A stretch of DNA of 64,000 nt, taken from positions 67,365-131,364 of the forward strand of contig JAPPHB010000063.1 in assembly GCA_028821195.1 (NCBI GenBank), given 5' to 3'. Source of the stretch: Gammaproteobacteria bacterium. Its GTDB lineage: Bacteria > Gemmatimonadota > Gemmatimonadetes > Longimicrobiales > Gaopeijiaceae. The notes beneath the pieces are model-generated. The model had not been told where the DNA came from. It made no database searches and saw only the letters and a program-made list of their open reading frames with translations. How positions within the stretch are numbered: the stretch's first letter is position 1; each line of letters begins with the position of its first letter. A program made the translations under genes and the position numbers. This document shows, piece after piece, positions 57,154 to 64,000 of this stretch.

Positions 57154-58920
57154 GTGAGCCCGGGTGTCGACCGCCAGGACGTCCGCTACGAACCGGACGA
57201 ACGTCCTCCCCTGCCGATCACGGCCGGGCTGGGCATCCAGTACGCCATCCTGTGCATCGCGAGCGTCATCCTGACGCCCACCGTGATGATCACCGTCGCC
57301 GGCATGGGCGACGACTACCTGTCGTGGGCGGTGTGCGCCGCGCTGGTGATCAGCGGAGTGACGACGGCGATCCAGGCGCGCAAGGTGGGGCGCATCGGGG
57401 CCGGCTACATCCTCGTAATGGGGAGCACGAGCGCGTTCCTGGCGGTGAGCGTGACTGCCCTGCAACAGGGCGGGCCGGGCATGCTCGCGACCCTGATCAT
57501 CGCGTCCGCGCTGGTTCAGTTCGTCCTGGCGGCGAGAATGGCGCTTCTGCGGCGCATCTTCACGCCCACGGTGGCCGGCACCGTGCTGCTGCTCATCCCG
57601 GTGACCCTCTCGCCCCTCATCGTCAACAAGCTGGGCGACGTGCCCCCGGACGTTTCGCCTGCCGCGGGCCCGGTCATCGCGGGAGTGACGCTGCTGGTGA
57701 TGATCCTGGTACCGCTTCGCTCCTCCGGGGTGCTGCGCCTGTGGGCCCCGGCCATCGGCATCGTCGCGGGCTGCCTCACCGCCAGGCTGGGGTTCGGCAT
57801 GTACGACACGTCGTCGGTCGCGGACGCCGCCTGGATCGGGCTCCCGCAACTCGCCTATCCCGGGGTCGACCTGAGCTTCCGGCCGGAGTTCTGGGCTCTC
57901 CTGCCGTCCTTCATCATGGTGACGCTTGTGGGCGCGCTGGACACGCTCGGGGACGCCATCGCCATTCAGCGCGTCTCGTGGCGCAGGATGCGCGCGATCG
58001 ACTTTCGCTCCATCCAGGGCGCGATCTCGGCCGACGGCGTGGGCAATCTGCTGTCCGGCCTCGCGGGGACGGTTCCGAACACCACCTACGGCATGAGCAT
58101 CAGCGTCGCGGAACTCACCGGAGTCGCCGCCCGCCGGATCGGGATCTGCGTCGGCATCGTGTTCGTCTCGCTCGCGTTTCTGCCCAAGTTCATCAACCTG
58201 ATCATCGCGATCCCGGGGCCAGTCGTCGCGGCCTACTTCATCATCATCGTGGCCCTGATCTTCGTCTTCGGGATGAGGATTCTGCTCCAGGAGGGCCTGG
58301 ACTACCGCAAGGGCCTGGTGGTCGGCGTCGCATTCTGGATCGGGCTCGCGTTCCAGTTCGACTGGATCTACCCCGAGTACTTCCAGGGGATATGGGCCGA
58401 ACTGCTCGGCAACGGCATGACCGTCGGCGGCTTCACGGTGATCCTGCTGGCGATGTTCGAGGAGATCGTCGGAGGACGCCGCGCGCGCCTGAAGACAAGG
58501 CTTACGCCCGAGGCCTGGTCAGAGATCGACGACTTCATGGTGACGTTCGCCGCGCGCAAGGGCTGGAACGAGGACATGGAGCGGCGCCTGCGCGCCGTGG
58601 GCGAGGAGACCGCGCACATCCTCATGCGGGGAGCGGATGACGAGGATGAGGAGGCGGACGCATCGGAACGCCGCCTGCTTCTCATCGCCGGAAGCGACGG
58701 CGACGCAGCCGACCTCGAGTTCATCGCAACCACCGACGAGACCAACATCGAGGACCAGCTGGTGATGCTCAGCGAGGGGGCCCCGAGCGGCGGGTCGGAG
58801 ATCCCGCTGAGGCTTCTGCGCCACTACGCCTCGGCCATCCGTCACCAGCAGTACCACGACATCGACATCCTGTCGATTCGGGTGGAGAGCGCCGCGCAGC
58901 CGGGCGGGGGGATCGACTAG
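57154..58920 (+). CDS. NCS2-family xanthine/uracil permease with extra C-terminal domain
   Basis: A 588-residue nucleobase-cation symporter-2 homologue. Membrane helices span about 20-445, with PGVDLSFRPEFWALLPSFIMVTLVGALDTLGDAIAIQ carrying the family's Asp-Gly-Asp-like substrate-site region, and SADGVGNLLSGLAGTVPNTTYGMSISV. The last 135 residues are soluble: SEIDDFMVTFAARKGWNEDMERRLRAVGEETAHIL, then RRLLLIAG and HQQYHDIDILSIRVE, a pattern close to an HATPase_c_2 (RsbW-like) fold without its nucleotide motifs. The GTG start has GAGG seven bases upstream. The substrate is a purine or pyrimidine by family. Confidence 0.9.
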   Translation: MSPGVDRQDVRYEPDERPPLPITAGLGIQYAILCIASVILTPTVMITVAGMGDDYLSWAVCAALVISGVTTAIQARKVGRIGAGYILVMGSTSAFLAVSVTALQQGGPGMLATLIIASALVQFVLAARMALLRRIFTPTVAGTVLLLIPVTLSPLIVNKLGDVPPDVSPAAGPVIAGVTLLVMILVPLRSSGVLRLWAPAIGIVAGCLTARLGFGMYDTSSVADAAWIGLPQLAYPGVDLSFRPEFWALLPSFIMVTLVGALDTLGDAIAIQRVSWRRMRAIDFRSIQGAISADGVGNLLSGLAGTVPNTTYGMSISVAELTGVAARRIGICVGIVFVSLAFLPKFINLIIAIPGPVVAAYFIIIVALIFVFGMRILLQEGLDYRKGLVVGVAFWIGLAFQFDWIYPEYFQGIWAELLGNGMTVGGFTVILLAMFEEIVGGRRARLKTRLTPEAWSEIDDFMVTFAARKGWNEDMERRLRAVGEETAHILMRGADDEDEEADASERRLLLIAGSDGDAADLEFIATTDETNIEDQLVMLSEGAPSGGSEIPLRLLRHYASAIRHQQYHDIDILSIRVESAAQPGGGID

Positions 58921-58930
58921 GTGACGGCCC

Positions 58931-59761
58931 TCAGCCGGTAGCCGCCTTCCGCACAGGCTTCGCCGCCGCCCCCTCGCCTTCCGCGTCGCCCTCACCCGCG
59001 ATGCTCGCCTTCAGCGCCGCCATCAGGTCGATGATCTGGGCCTGGGGCTCGGCCGAGGGCGCCACCGTGATCTGTTCGCCGTCGATCTTCTGCTGGATCA
59101 GCTCGAGCTGGCGCTCGCGCACTTCGTCCTTGTAGTCGTCGGGCTGGAATTCCTCCGCGGTCCGCTGCTCGATCATCTGGACCGCCAGGTCGAGTTCCGC
59201 GGGGTTGATCTCGCCCTCCTCGACCGGGACTTCGTCCCATGACCGGACCTCGGTCTGGTAGCGCAACTGTTCGAGCATCAGGCCGTCCCTGTACGGGCGC
59301 ACCATCACCAGGTACTGCTTGCCGCGGGTGGCGAAGCGCGCGACCGCCACGCGTCCCGTCTGTTCCAGCCCGGCCGCCAGCAGGCGATAGGCCCGGGCGC
59401 CGCCCCGGTCCGGGCCCAGGTAGTAGGCCCGGTCGAAGTAGACCCGCTCGACCTGCTCGGCGGGGACGAACTCGGCAATCTCGATGGCGTCGGTCTTGGG
59501 CTGTTCCAGCACCTTGAGTTCATCGGGCTCGAAGACGACGAACTGGTTCTTCGCGAACTGGTATCCCTTGACCATGTCGTCCTTGGGCACGACTTGGTTG
59601 TTGTCGGGGTTGAAGTACTGCTGACGCACCCGGACGCCGGTCTTGCGGTCGATCCAGTTGAAGCTGACGCGCGCGCCCGACTTGCTGGTCGCGAACAGCT
59701 TGACCGGGATCGTGACGAGACCGAAGGAGATGCTGGAGGTTCCGATCGCTCGTGCGGCCAT
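58931..59761 (-). CDS. ku: Ku DNA-end-binding protein
   Basis: A 276-residue bacterial Ku homologue that binds double-strand ends as a homodimer and recruits LigD. The N-terminus is the standard MAARAIGTSSISFGLVTIPVKLFATS, followed by VRVRQQYFNPDNNQVVPKDDMVKGYQF and YYLGPDRGGARAYRLLAAGL. The C-terminal tail is extended and alternates acidic and basic residues (GEGDAEGEGAAAKPVRKAATG), typical of a DNA- or LigD-interacting tail. The gene is divergent from ligD with 79 bases between start codons. Confidence 0.96.
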   Translation of the reverse strand: MAARAIGTSSISFGLVTIPVKLFATSKSGARVSFNWIDRKTGVRVRQQYFNPDNNQVVPKDDMVKGYQFAKNQFVVFEPDELKVLEQPKTDAIEIAEFVPAEQVERVYFDRAYYLGPDRGGARAYRLLAAGLEQTGRVAVARFATRGKQYLVMVRPYRDGLMLEQLRYQTEVRSWDEVPVEEGEINPAELDLAVQMIEQRTAEEFQPDDYKDEVRERQLELIQQKIDGEQITVAPSAEPQAQIIDLMAALKASIAGEGDAEGEGAAAKPVRKAATG

Positions 59762-59840
59762 GATGTCCCCGGGGAATCGGTATCCGTAATCGGCGGGGGA
59801 GCTTACATGATGGTTGCGAGGGTCGGCAAAGGGAAGGCCG

Positions 59841-62366
59841 ATGCCTGATCGCGCGTCCCGCGACAAGCTCGCCGAGTATCGCGCCAAGCGGCAGGCGTCC
59901 CGCACCCCGGAGCCGTTCGGCGGCGCGGCGCTCGCCGGGAGCCGCCTGTTCGTGGTGCAGCAGCACGATGCCACGCGCCTGCACTGGGACTTCCGGCTGG
60001 AGCTGGACGGGGTGCTGCTCTCGTGGGCCGTTCCCAAAGGGCCGTCGCCCAACCCGCAGGACAAGCGCATGGCCGTCCACGTGGAGGACCATCCGCTGGA
60101 CTACGCGGAGTTCGAAGGCGTGATCCCGGAGGGCAACTACGGGGCCGGCTCGGTCATCCTCTGGGACAAGGGCGTGTGGGTGCCGGTCGAGGATCCGCGC
60201 GCGGGGCTCGAGAGCGGCAAGCTGCTCTTCGATCTGCGCGGCTTCAAGTTGAACGGCCGCTGGACGCTGGTGAAGACGCGCCAGTCCGAGAACTCGTGGC
60301 TCCTCATCAAGGAGTCCGACGCCTGGGTGGACGAGCGCGGCACCGGGGCGTACCCGGTCGAGTCGGTCTATTCGGGGCTCGCGGTCAATGAGGTCGCCCA
60401 CCCGGAGCGGCGCCAGGCCGCGGTGGAGGAGCGGGCCCGGGAGCTGGGTGCTCGCGAGGCCCGGGTCGAGTCCCGCACGGTGCGGCCGATGCTCGCGACC
60501 TCGCGGGACGCTCCGTTCACGCGCCCGGGATGGGTCTTCGAGATCAAGTACGACGGCTACCGCATCATCGGCGCCCGCGAGGGGGGCGAGGCGGTGCTCT
60601 GGTCGAGGAACGGAAACGATCTCACGGCGACCTTCCCGGAGATCGCCCGGGCCGTGCGCGGCCTCCCGTTCGGCCATGTGATCGTGGACGGCGAGGTGGT
60701 GGTCCACGACGCTGCCGGCCTGCCCAGCTTCGGCCGCCTGCAGAAGCGCGGCCGCCTGCAGAACCACGCCGACATCCAGCGCGCGGCGGTCGAGCTCCCC
60801 GCGCGCATGTACGTCTTCGACCTGTTGGCGGTGGGCGGCCTCGATCTGCGCGGCCTGCCGCTGCTGGCGCGCAAGCAGGTGCTGCGCGAAGTGCTGCCTC
60901 CCGCGGGGCCGCTCCACTACTGCGATCACATCGCGGAGACGGGCGACGTGATGTACGAACACGTCACGCAGATGCGGCTCGAGGGCGTGGTCGCCAAGAA
61001 GGCGGACAGCATCTACGTGTCGGCGCGTTCGGGCTCCTGGATGAAGATCCGGGCGGTGGAGACCGGGGACTTTGTCGTGGTCGGGTGGTCGGAGCCGCGG
61101 GACGAGCGACCAGGGCTGAGTTCGCTGCACCTGGCCCGCTACCAGGGCGACACGCTGGTGCACGCGGGCAGCGTCGGCACGGGGTTCACGGCCGAACAGC
61201 TCGGCGAGATCCGCGAGATGCTCCGGGAGATCGAGGTCGACGAGTGTCCGGCCACCGGAGAGGGAGTTTTCATGCCCGGCCGCGTGCAGCGCTGGGTCCG
61301 CCCGGAGCTGGTCGCGGAGGTGCGCTACAGGGAGTGGACCGAGGCGGGTCTGCTGCGCCATCCGTCGTTTGTCCGCTTCCGCGAGGACAAGCGGCCGCGC
61401 GAGTGCTTCCTCGAGGACGACGCGGCATACCGCGAGGCGCTGGCCGAGCCTCTGCCGGTGCGCGCCCCGAGCGTCGCGCGGGATGTGCATTTCACCAACC
61501 TGGACAAGGTGTTCTGGCCGGAGGAGCGCTACACCAAGGGCGACCTCATCGACTACTACCGGGCCATCTCACCCTGGCTGCTCCCGTATCTCGCGGACCG
61601 GGCCCTGGTCATGACCCGCTACCCGGACGGCATCGACGGCAAGTCGTTCTACCAGAAGGACGCGCCCGAATGGGCCCCGGACTGGCTGCGCACCGAGACC
61701 GTCTTCTCGGAGAGCTCCGGGCGCGATCTGAACTACTTCGTCGCCGATTCGCCGGAGGCCGTCCTCTACATCGCGAACATGGGCACCATCCCGCTGCACA
61801 TCTGGCACAGCCGCCTGGAGACGCCCTCCCGCCCGGACTGGTGCGTGCTGGACCTTGATCCCAAGGAGGCTTCGTTCAGCGATGTCATCCAGGTGGCCCG
61901 GTGCATCCGCAGGGTGTGCGATGAGGCGGGACTGCCCTGCTACGTGAAGACCAGCGGGTCATCCGGGCTGCATGTCATGATCCCGCTGGGGCGGCGCTGC
62001 ACCTACGAGCAGTCGCAGCTCTTCGGCGGGGTTATGAGCCGTGTGATCGCGGTCGAACTGCCGGAGATCGCCACGGTGGAGCGGCGGGTGAGCCGACGCG
62101 AGGGCAAGGTCTACCTGGACTACCTGCAGAACGGTCACGGCAAGCTGATCGCGGCGCCCTTCTGCGTGCGGCCCAGACCGGGCGCCCCTGTGTCCATGCC
62201 GCTCGAGTGGAGCGAGGTGAAGGACGGGCTCGCCATCGAGCACCACACCATCCGCACCGCGCCCGCGCGCATGACCGCGTTGGGAATGGACCCGCTCGCC
62301 GCGGTGCTGGAAGAGGAGCCCGACCTGGTGGCCGCGCTGGAGCGGTTGATGGGGGGATTGAGTTAG
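59841..62366 (+). CDS. ligD: ATP-dependent DNA ligase LigD
   Basis: A 841-residue multidomain end-joining enzyme, partner of Ku. Order of domains: 3'-phosphoesterase (about 38-180; QQHDATRLHWDFRLELDG), ATP-dependent ligase (215-525; adenylation Lys236 in EIKYDGYR, and EGVVAKKADS), and polymerase/primase (545-835; LDKVFWPEERYTKGDLIDYY, LDLDPKEASFSDV, SGSSGLHVMIPL). This PE-LIG-POL order is the usual Pseudomonas-like one. The ATG at 59841 has GGGAAGG upstream; the 79-base divergent region is shared with ku. Confidence 0.96.
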   Translation: MPDRASRDKLAEYRAKRQASRTPEPFGGAALAGSRLFVVQQHDATRLHWDFRLELDGVLLSWAVPKGPSPNPQDKRMAVHVEDHPLDYAEFEGVIPEGNYGAGSVILWDKGVWVPVEDPRAGLESGKLLFDLRGFKLNGRWTLVKTRQSENSWLLIKESDAWVDERGTGAYPVESVYSGLAVNEVAHPERRQAAVEERARELGAREARVESRTVRPMLATSRDAPFTRPGWVFEIKYDGYRIIGAREGGEAVLWSRNGNDLTATFPEIARAVRGLPFGHVIVDGEVVVHDAAGLPSFGRLQKRGRLQNHADIQRAAVELPARMYVFDLLAVGGLDLRGLPLLARKQVLREVLPPAGPLHYCDHIAETGDVMYEHVTQMRLEGVVAKKADSIYVSARSGSWMKIRAVETGDFVVVGWSEPRDERPGLSSLHLARYQGDTLVHAGSVGTGFTAEQLGEIREMLREIEVDECPATGEGVFMPGRVQRWVRPELVAEVRYREWTEAGLLRHPSFVRFREDKRPRECFLEDDAAYREALAEPLPVRAPSVARDVHFTNLDKVFWPEERYTKGDLIDYYRAISPWLLPYLADRALVMTRYPDGIDGKSFYQKDAPEWAPDWLRTETVFSESSGRDLNYFVADSPEAVLYIANMGTIPLHIWHSRLETPSRPDWCVLDLDPKEASFSDVIQVARCIRRVCDEAGLPCYVKTSGSSGLHVMIPLGRRCTYEQSQLFGGVMSRVIAVELPEIATVERRVSRREGKVYLDYLQNGHGKLIAAPFCVRPRPGAPVSMPLEWSEVKDGLAIEHHTIRTAPARMTALGMDPLAAVLEEEPDLVAALERLMGGLS

Positions 62367-62452
62367 CGGCCACGTCGTCGCCGAATCGCCGCTGCATTCG
62401 GCAAGTGACGGCGACGGACCGGGGGCATGTCAGCTGCGAGCGATGGACGCTT

Positions 62453-62496
62453 TGCCGCGACAGATACATCCCTCTGCCGCGACAGATACATCCCTC
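62453..62496 (+). repeat. two exact tandem copies of a 22-bp unit
   Basis: The unit begins TGCCGCGACAGATACATCCC and repeats without mismatch at 62453-62474 and 62475-62496. No third copy adjoins. The unit does not show an inverted repeat. Exactness suggests a recent duplication. Confidence 0.85.
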
Positions 62497-62516
62497 TCCA
62501 AGACGCTCTGCACGGT

Positions 62517-62570
62517 GTTGCATTTACAAAAAGGCAACAAATTGTTGCATTTACGGTTTTGCAACACACT
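62517..62570 (+). repeat. 27-bp tandem pair with paired GTTGC/GCAAC half-sites
   Basis: Two units (62517-62543 and 62544-62570) each start GTTGCATTTAC and contain GCAAC 12 bases after GTTGC, at 62517-62521/62534-62538 and 62544-62548/62561-62565. Where the units meet, GCAACAA and TTGTTGC (62534-62548) form a second, tight palindrome around one base. AT-rich against its surroundings. Looks like a cluster of protein-binding half-sites. Confidence 0.8.
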
Positions 62571-62650
62571 GGCGAGGGTTCGGTGGAGTTGGATGCTGGC
62601 CATGCGTCGGGTTATCAAGGGCCACCGCGACGGGATCCCCTTTGGCGCGC

Positions 62651-62719
62651 CCGGATCCACCCCGTCAGCGTGACCGGATCCACTCCGTCACCGCGCCCGG
62701 ATCCACCCCGCCACCGCAT
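62651..62719 (-). repeat. 23-bp tandem array (three copies) crossing a gene end
   Basis: Copies start at 62651, 62674 and 62697, each with CCGGATCCACYCCGYCA and then a variable tail. The right copy encodes the last residues of the neighbouring hydrolase (GWIRAR) and the middle copy contains its stop codon (62688-62690), so the array appears to have grown from the 3' end of that gene. A degenerate GGATCC copy may lie at about 62631. Confidence 0.8.
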
Positions 62720-63356
62720 CCGCCACCTCCGCCATCACTTCCGGGTGCGTGCGGCCGCTTCTCTTGAGCACCTTGAACGAGTGGTCCCCGCCCTCGACGA
62801 CGTGCAGCGTCGCGCGGGACCCCAGCCGCTCGACCACCGGACGCAGGAAATCCAGGTTGGCCAGCCGGTCGCGCGCGCCCTGGACGAACAGCAGGGGCAG
62901 CTCGACCTGGTGGAGATGTTCGCTCCGCTCGATGCCGGGCGGCTTGCCGATGCCGTGCAGGGGGAAGCCCAGGAAGGCGATCCCGCGCACGCCCGCGAGC
63001 GGGGCGTCCGCGGCCAGCGAGGTCATGCGGCCGCCCATGGACTTGCCCCCCGCGAACAGCGGCAGGTCGGGCGCAGCCTCGTGCGCCGCCGCCACCGCCC
63101 GCCGCACCGTGGCCGTCAGGATGCGCTGCGGGTTGGGGTACCGCCGACCCGCCTCCATGTAGGGGAACTGGTAGCGAAAGGTGGCGACCCCGCGGTCGGC
63201 CAGCAGGCCCGCGATCTCCTCCATGAAGACGTGGCGCATGCCGGCGCCGGCGCCGTGCCCGAGGACGAGCAGAGCGCTCGCGTCGGGGGGCCGCACCAGC
63301 AGCGCCGAGACGGCGGCGCCGGCGACCTCGAAGGAGAGCGCGCGACCCGAGGTCAT
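62688..63356 (-). CDS. alpha/beta hydrolase, Tex30/KANL3-like
   Basis: A 222-residue cytoplasmic alpha/beta hydrolase, of the dienelactone-hydrolase-like group. Motifs: LLVLGHGAGAGMRHVFM (oxyanion region), GGKSMGGRM with the Ser nucleophile near residue 104, the acid in QGARDRLA, and the catalytic His in GGDHSFKV. I chose the ATG at 63356; a GTG at 63401 adds 15 residues without similarity and its ribosome site abuts the codon. The C-terminal end lies inside a 23-bp repeat array. Substrate unknown. Confidence 0.9.
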   Translation of the reverse strand: MTSGRALSFEVAGAAVSALLVRPPDASALLVLGHGAGAGMRHVFMEEIAGLLADRGVATFRYQFPYMEAGRRYPNPQRILTATVRRAVAAAHEAAPDLPLFAGGKSMGGRMTSLAADAPLAGVRGIAFLGFPLHGIGKPPGIERSEHLHQVELPLLFVQGARDRLANLDFLRPVVERLGSRATLHVVEGGDHSFKVLKRSGRTHPEVMAEVADAVAGWIRAR

Positions 63357-63422
63357 GGCACCATAGCCGCCCGCGCCTGGCCGGGCCTGCCGCCGGTCCA
63401 CCTCCTCATCCCGTGAGCTTCC

Positions 63423-63764
63423 TCATCCGCCACTGATCGCGGGAAGCACGAAGATCTCGCTGCCCGCCCCGACCCGCGTCCCGAGGCCACCCGTGAAGCG
63501 GATGTTATCGCCGTCCACGAAGATGTTCACATGGGGCCGCAGCGCACCCTGTTCGGTCATCAGGCGGTCGTAGAGGCCGGGATGGGAAGCGCTCAACGCG
63601 CCCAGCACCCCGCCGACTGAATGCCGGGTATCGGCGACCGGGCCCGAAGCCCTATCGGCCGCGCCCGCGCCGCCCGCGCCCGCGCCGCCCGCGCCGACCC
63701 CCATCTCCACCACCGCCCGCCCGTCGGCCAGGTCGCGCAGCGCCTCCGGGAGCACGATCCTCAC
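63423..63764 (-). CDS. MoaD/ThiS-like ubiquitin-fold sulfur-carrier protein
   Basis: A 113-residue beta-grasp protein. The start VRIVLPEALRDLADGRAVVEM is typical of MoaD/ThiS. A Gly/Ala-rich insertion (GVGAGGAGAGGAGAADRASG) at about 23-42 interrupts the usual loop. The C-terminal half (NIFVDGDNIRFTGGLGTRVGAGSEIFVLPAISGG) ends in the Gly-Gly that is adenylated and thiolated. I chose the GTG at 63764 whose bases overlap the previous stop (GTGA), rather than the GTG at 63785 that overlaps by 25. It may serve molybdopterin synthesis, another sulfur pathway, or protein tagging; no MoaE or MoeB is nearby. Confidence 0.85.
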   Translation of the reverse strand: MRIVLPEALRDLADGRAVVEMGVGAGGAGAGGAGAADRASGPVADTRHSVGGVLGALSASHPGLYDRLMTEQGALRPHVNIFVDGDNIRFTGGLGTRVGAGSEIFVLPAISGG

Positions 63765-64000
63765 GCCACGCACGCCTTCACGCACACCACCGGCGGGAGC
63801 CCGTCGCGCACCAGTTCCCAGGAATCGCCGTCGTCGCGCGAGGCGTACACCTTGCCGCTGCGCGTTCCGAAGAACACCTGACCGGGCGCCAGCGTCGCGA
63901 GCGCATCGCGCAGCACCGTCTCGTACGCGTTCTCCTGCGGAAGCCCCTCGGTGAGCGGGTGCCAGCTCGCCCCGCCGTCGCGCGTCCGGTACACGCGCAG
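63761..64000 (-). CDS. BNR-repeat (sialidase-like propeller) protein, 3' part
   Basis: The C-terminal 79 residues of a protein that runs off the right edge of the window. Two Asp-box (BNR) repeats are evident, TRDGGASWHPL and SRDDGDSWELV, spaced by about 40 residues, each followed by a short strand, as in exo-sialidase or photosystem stability-factor-like propellers. The frame is open to position 64000 with no stop, so the gene begins beyond the window. Its stop overlaps the MoaD-like start as GTGA. Confidence 0.85.
   Translation of the reverse strand: MRVYRTRDGGASWHPLTEGLPQENAYETVLRDALATLAPGQVFFGTRSGKVYASRDDGDSWELVRDGLPPVVCVKACVA

Larger units (their letters stand above)
62367..62687. other. 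repeat-filled convergent intergenic region
   Basis: About 320 bases between the stop of ligD and the stop of the next minus-strand gene. It holds a small hairpin (CCGAAT 62381-62386 with ATTCGG 62396-62401, a possible ligD terminator), a 22-bp tandem pair at 62453-62496, an AT-rich 27-bp tandem pair at 62517-62570, and the first part of a 23-bp array from 62651. I see no convincing gene or RNA here. Confidence 0.8.

Noticed and set aside
62453-62719. CRISPR array
   Set aside because: The repeats abut without unique spacers of 30-40 bases, belong to three different families, and no cas genes are present.

Overview
The window is GC-rich, coding-dense bacterial chromosome with 54 protein genes that I can support, one of them cut by the right edge. 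The gene set suggests a diderm, heterotrophic bacterium: many lipoproteins and secreted hydrolases, a predicted outer-membrane barrel, M16, M1 and M23 peptidases, TolB-like propeller proteins, and Ku plus LigD. The mix resembles Gemmatimonadota (Longimicrobia or Palauibacter-like lineages). That placement rests on gene content and codon style, not on a marker-gene tree. I saw no rRNA, tRNA, CRISPR array, prophage or insertion sequence.

Layout. 8-11054 is one long minus-strand run: a TauD-like dioxygenase, a STAS protein, the histidine operon hisG-D-C-H-A-B-F-IE, an SPFH protein, a lipoprotein metalloprotease and an alpha/beta hydrolase. It carries eight enzymes or subunits of histidine synthesis, but no histidinol-phosphate phosphatase. 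11295-14645 holds an outer-membrane barrel and a histidine kinase fused to its own DNA-binding response regulator. 14826-27084 is plus-strand: uvrA, an active/inactive M16 peptidase pair, a small lipoprotein, gyrA, a PLP dehydratase, a HAD phosphatase, a DsbA-like protein and a small unknown. 27134-39343 is minus-strand: a molybdenum-enzyme maturation cluster (MobA-like, two XdhC pieces, DUF402), a lipoprotein, two degenerate M16-like proteins, an M23 peptidase, metG, ricT, accA and an M1 aminopeptidase.

39537-57054 is mixed in strand and rich in accessory genes: a beta-lactamase-fold hydrolase, propeller-amidohydrolase and propeller-PHP proteins, VapBC, an MFS transporter, gamma-glutamyltransferase, rhomboid, a second amidohydrolase, an AAA/DUF4143 ATPase behind a striking repeat array, and a DUF4105 membrane protein. 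57154-64000 holds an NCS2 permease with an extra C-terminal domain, divergent Ku and LigD genes (end joining), a repeat-filled gap, a hydrolase, a MoaD-like protein and the end of a BNR-repeat protein.

Genes within runs are very often joined by stop/start overlaps (ATGA, GTGA, TTGA), and I used these to choose several starts. The most unusual DNA is the four-copy array with an exact 22-bp period at 51498-51585, just before the DUF4143 ATPase gene, and three different tandem repeat families packed into 62453-62719. The most unusual proteins are the one-polypeptide two-component system (12282-14645) and the NCS2 permease with an anti-sigma-kinase-like tail (57154-58920).
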